Shown here in pieces: positions 6,618-6,825 of a stretch of 6,825 nt of DNA. The stretch is from Bacteroides ovatus (GTDB lineage Bacteria; Bacteroidota; Bacteroidia; Bacteroidales; Bacteroidaceae). Position 1 is the first letter of the stretch. Every line of letters starts with the position of its first letter. The stretch spans positions 1-6,825 of the forward strand of contig JAUUNK010000261.1 of the NCBI GenBank assembly GCA_030844565.1, read 5' to 3'. Both the position numbers and the translations under genes were made by a program. The notes beneath the pieces are model-generated. The model was given only the letters and a program-made list of their open reading frames with translations. It searched no databases and was not told where the DNA came from.

Positions 6618-6693
6618 GTCATTCCATATTTCTGTTTGGAATAAAATGCCTACATTTGCATATGATTGGAAATCCTTGTAATATAGGAATGAC
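6618..6693. repeat. Inverted repeats around the post-rteB promoter
   Basis: GTCATTCC (6618-6625, followed by ATAT) is the exact reverse complement of GGAATGAC (6686-6693, preceded by ATATA), so the arms flank the promoter element. A shorter nested pair, ATTCCA (6621-6626) and TGGAAT (6637-6642), and a GGAAATCC at 6668-6675 share the same core. The arrangement could be regulator half-sites, or a weak 3' hairpin after rteB. Confidence 0.45.
6629..6658 (+). promoter_or_regulatory. Bacteroides-type promoter downstream of rteB
   Basis: TACATTTG at 6651-6658 is an exact match to the Bacteroides -7 consensus TAnnTTTG. For the -33 element, TTTC at 6629-6632 has near-normal spacing (18 bases) but is imperfect. 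A better TTTG at 6635-6638 is too close (12 bases). A weak -33 would fit a promoter that needs an activator such as RteB (inference). Confidence 0.5.
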
Positions 6694-6717
6694 AGTCACA
6701 ACATAAGGAGAAAATAT

Positions 6718-6740
6718 CGGCATTGCTTTAAGCCTTGCCG
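6718..6740. repeat. Imperfect dyad in the likely 5' leader of the next gene
   Basis: CGGCA (6718-6722) pairs with TGCCG (6736-6740), and inside it GCT (6725-6727) pairs with AGC (6731-6733) around a TTA loop, with a two-by-two mismatch between the stems. It lies about 60 bases downstream of the TACATTTG element. It could be a leader RNA hairpin or an operator. Confidence 0.35.
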
Positions 6741-6825
6741 AACATTACAACATAAGTCGCAAGACGTCTCAGGTAGAAATCTGGTAAATTGATATTGTAG
6801 AGGCTTTTGCGTGTAGCTTATGCTA

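Larger units (their letters stand above)
6616..6825. other. Non-coding region downstream of rteB, likely control region of the next gene
   Basis: This stretch of 210 bases to the window end has no convincing coding frame on either strand. It contains a -7 promoter element, several ATTCC/GGAAT half-sites in inverted order and a dyad at 6718-6740. In CTnDOT the gene after rteB is rteC, transcribed from its own RteB-dependent promoter; a start for such a gene would lie beyond the window. Confidence 0.6.

Noticed and set aside
6707..6787. Short open frame after AGGAG reading through SLAEHYNISRKTSQ
   Set aside because: It has no ATG, GTG or TTG start, is only 26 codons long and overlaps a dyad; no support as a gene.
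1..6825. CRISPR arrays, tRNA or rRNA genes, insertion sequences, att sites
   Set aside because: No regularly spaced direct repeats, cloverleaf-like segments, transposase frames or terminal inverted repeats were seen.

Overview
The window looks like part of a Bacteroidales genome (Bacteroides, Parabacteroides or Prevotella type). The main evidence is a pair of genes closely resembling rteA and rteB, the two-component regulators of CTnDOT-family conjugative transposons. Other support comes from AT-rich spacers without Shine-Dalgarno sequences before most genes, a GLUG-repeat surface protein, and a TAnnTTTG-type -7 promoter element. The window is therefore probably an internal piece of an integrative conjugative element, although no integrase, transfer gene or att site is visible.

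Layout, all genes on the plus strand. (1) 1-773: the 3' end of a GC-rich GLUG-repeat gene cut by the window edge, followed by a perfect 9-bp hairpin. (2) 800-1002: a short stretch with a strong Shine-Dalgarno and two overlapping small reading frames that may be one frameshifted small gene. (3) 1003-2223: two tandem DUF2589-family genes forming an apparent operon, closed by an 8-bp hairpin. (4) 2297-2953: a strongly AT-rich gene for a compact endonuclease/exonuclease/phosphatase-fold protein. It most resembles the DNase subunit CdtB of cytolethal distending toxin, keeps all the catalytic residues, and has no signal peptide. A perfect 15-bp inverted repeat lies inside it. (5) 2980-5277: rteA-like hybrid sensor kinase (GTG start). 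(6) 5308-6615: rteB-like response regulator with AAA+ and Fis-type DNA-binding domains. (7) 6616-6825: a non-coding tail with a Bacteroides-type -7 element and several dyad symmetries, probably the control region of the next gene. In CTnDOT that gene is rteC, which RteB activates.

How the parts may work together: RteA would sense an unknown signal and pass phosphate to RteB, which would switch on the downstream regulator and so excision and transfer. In CTnDOT, tetQ sits directly upstream of rteA. Here that place is held by the DUF2589 pair and the CdtB-like nuclease, each of different base composition, so they look like cargo acquired in steps. Whether the DUF2589 proteins and the nuclease form one system (toxin, anti-phage or inter-bacterial) is inference. 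This is the part of the window most likely to be undescribed.
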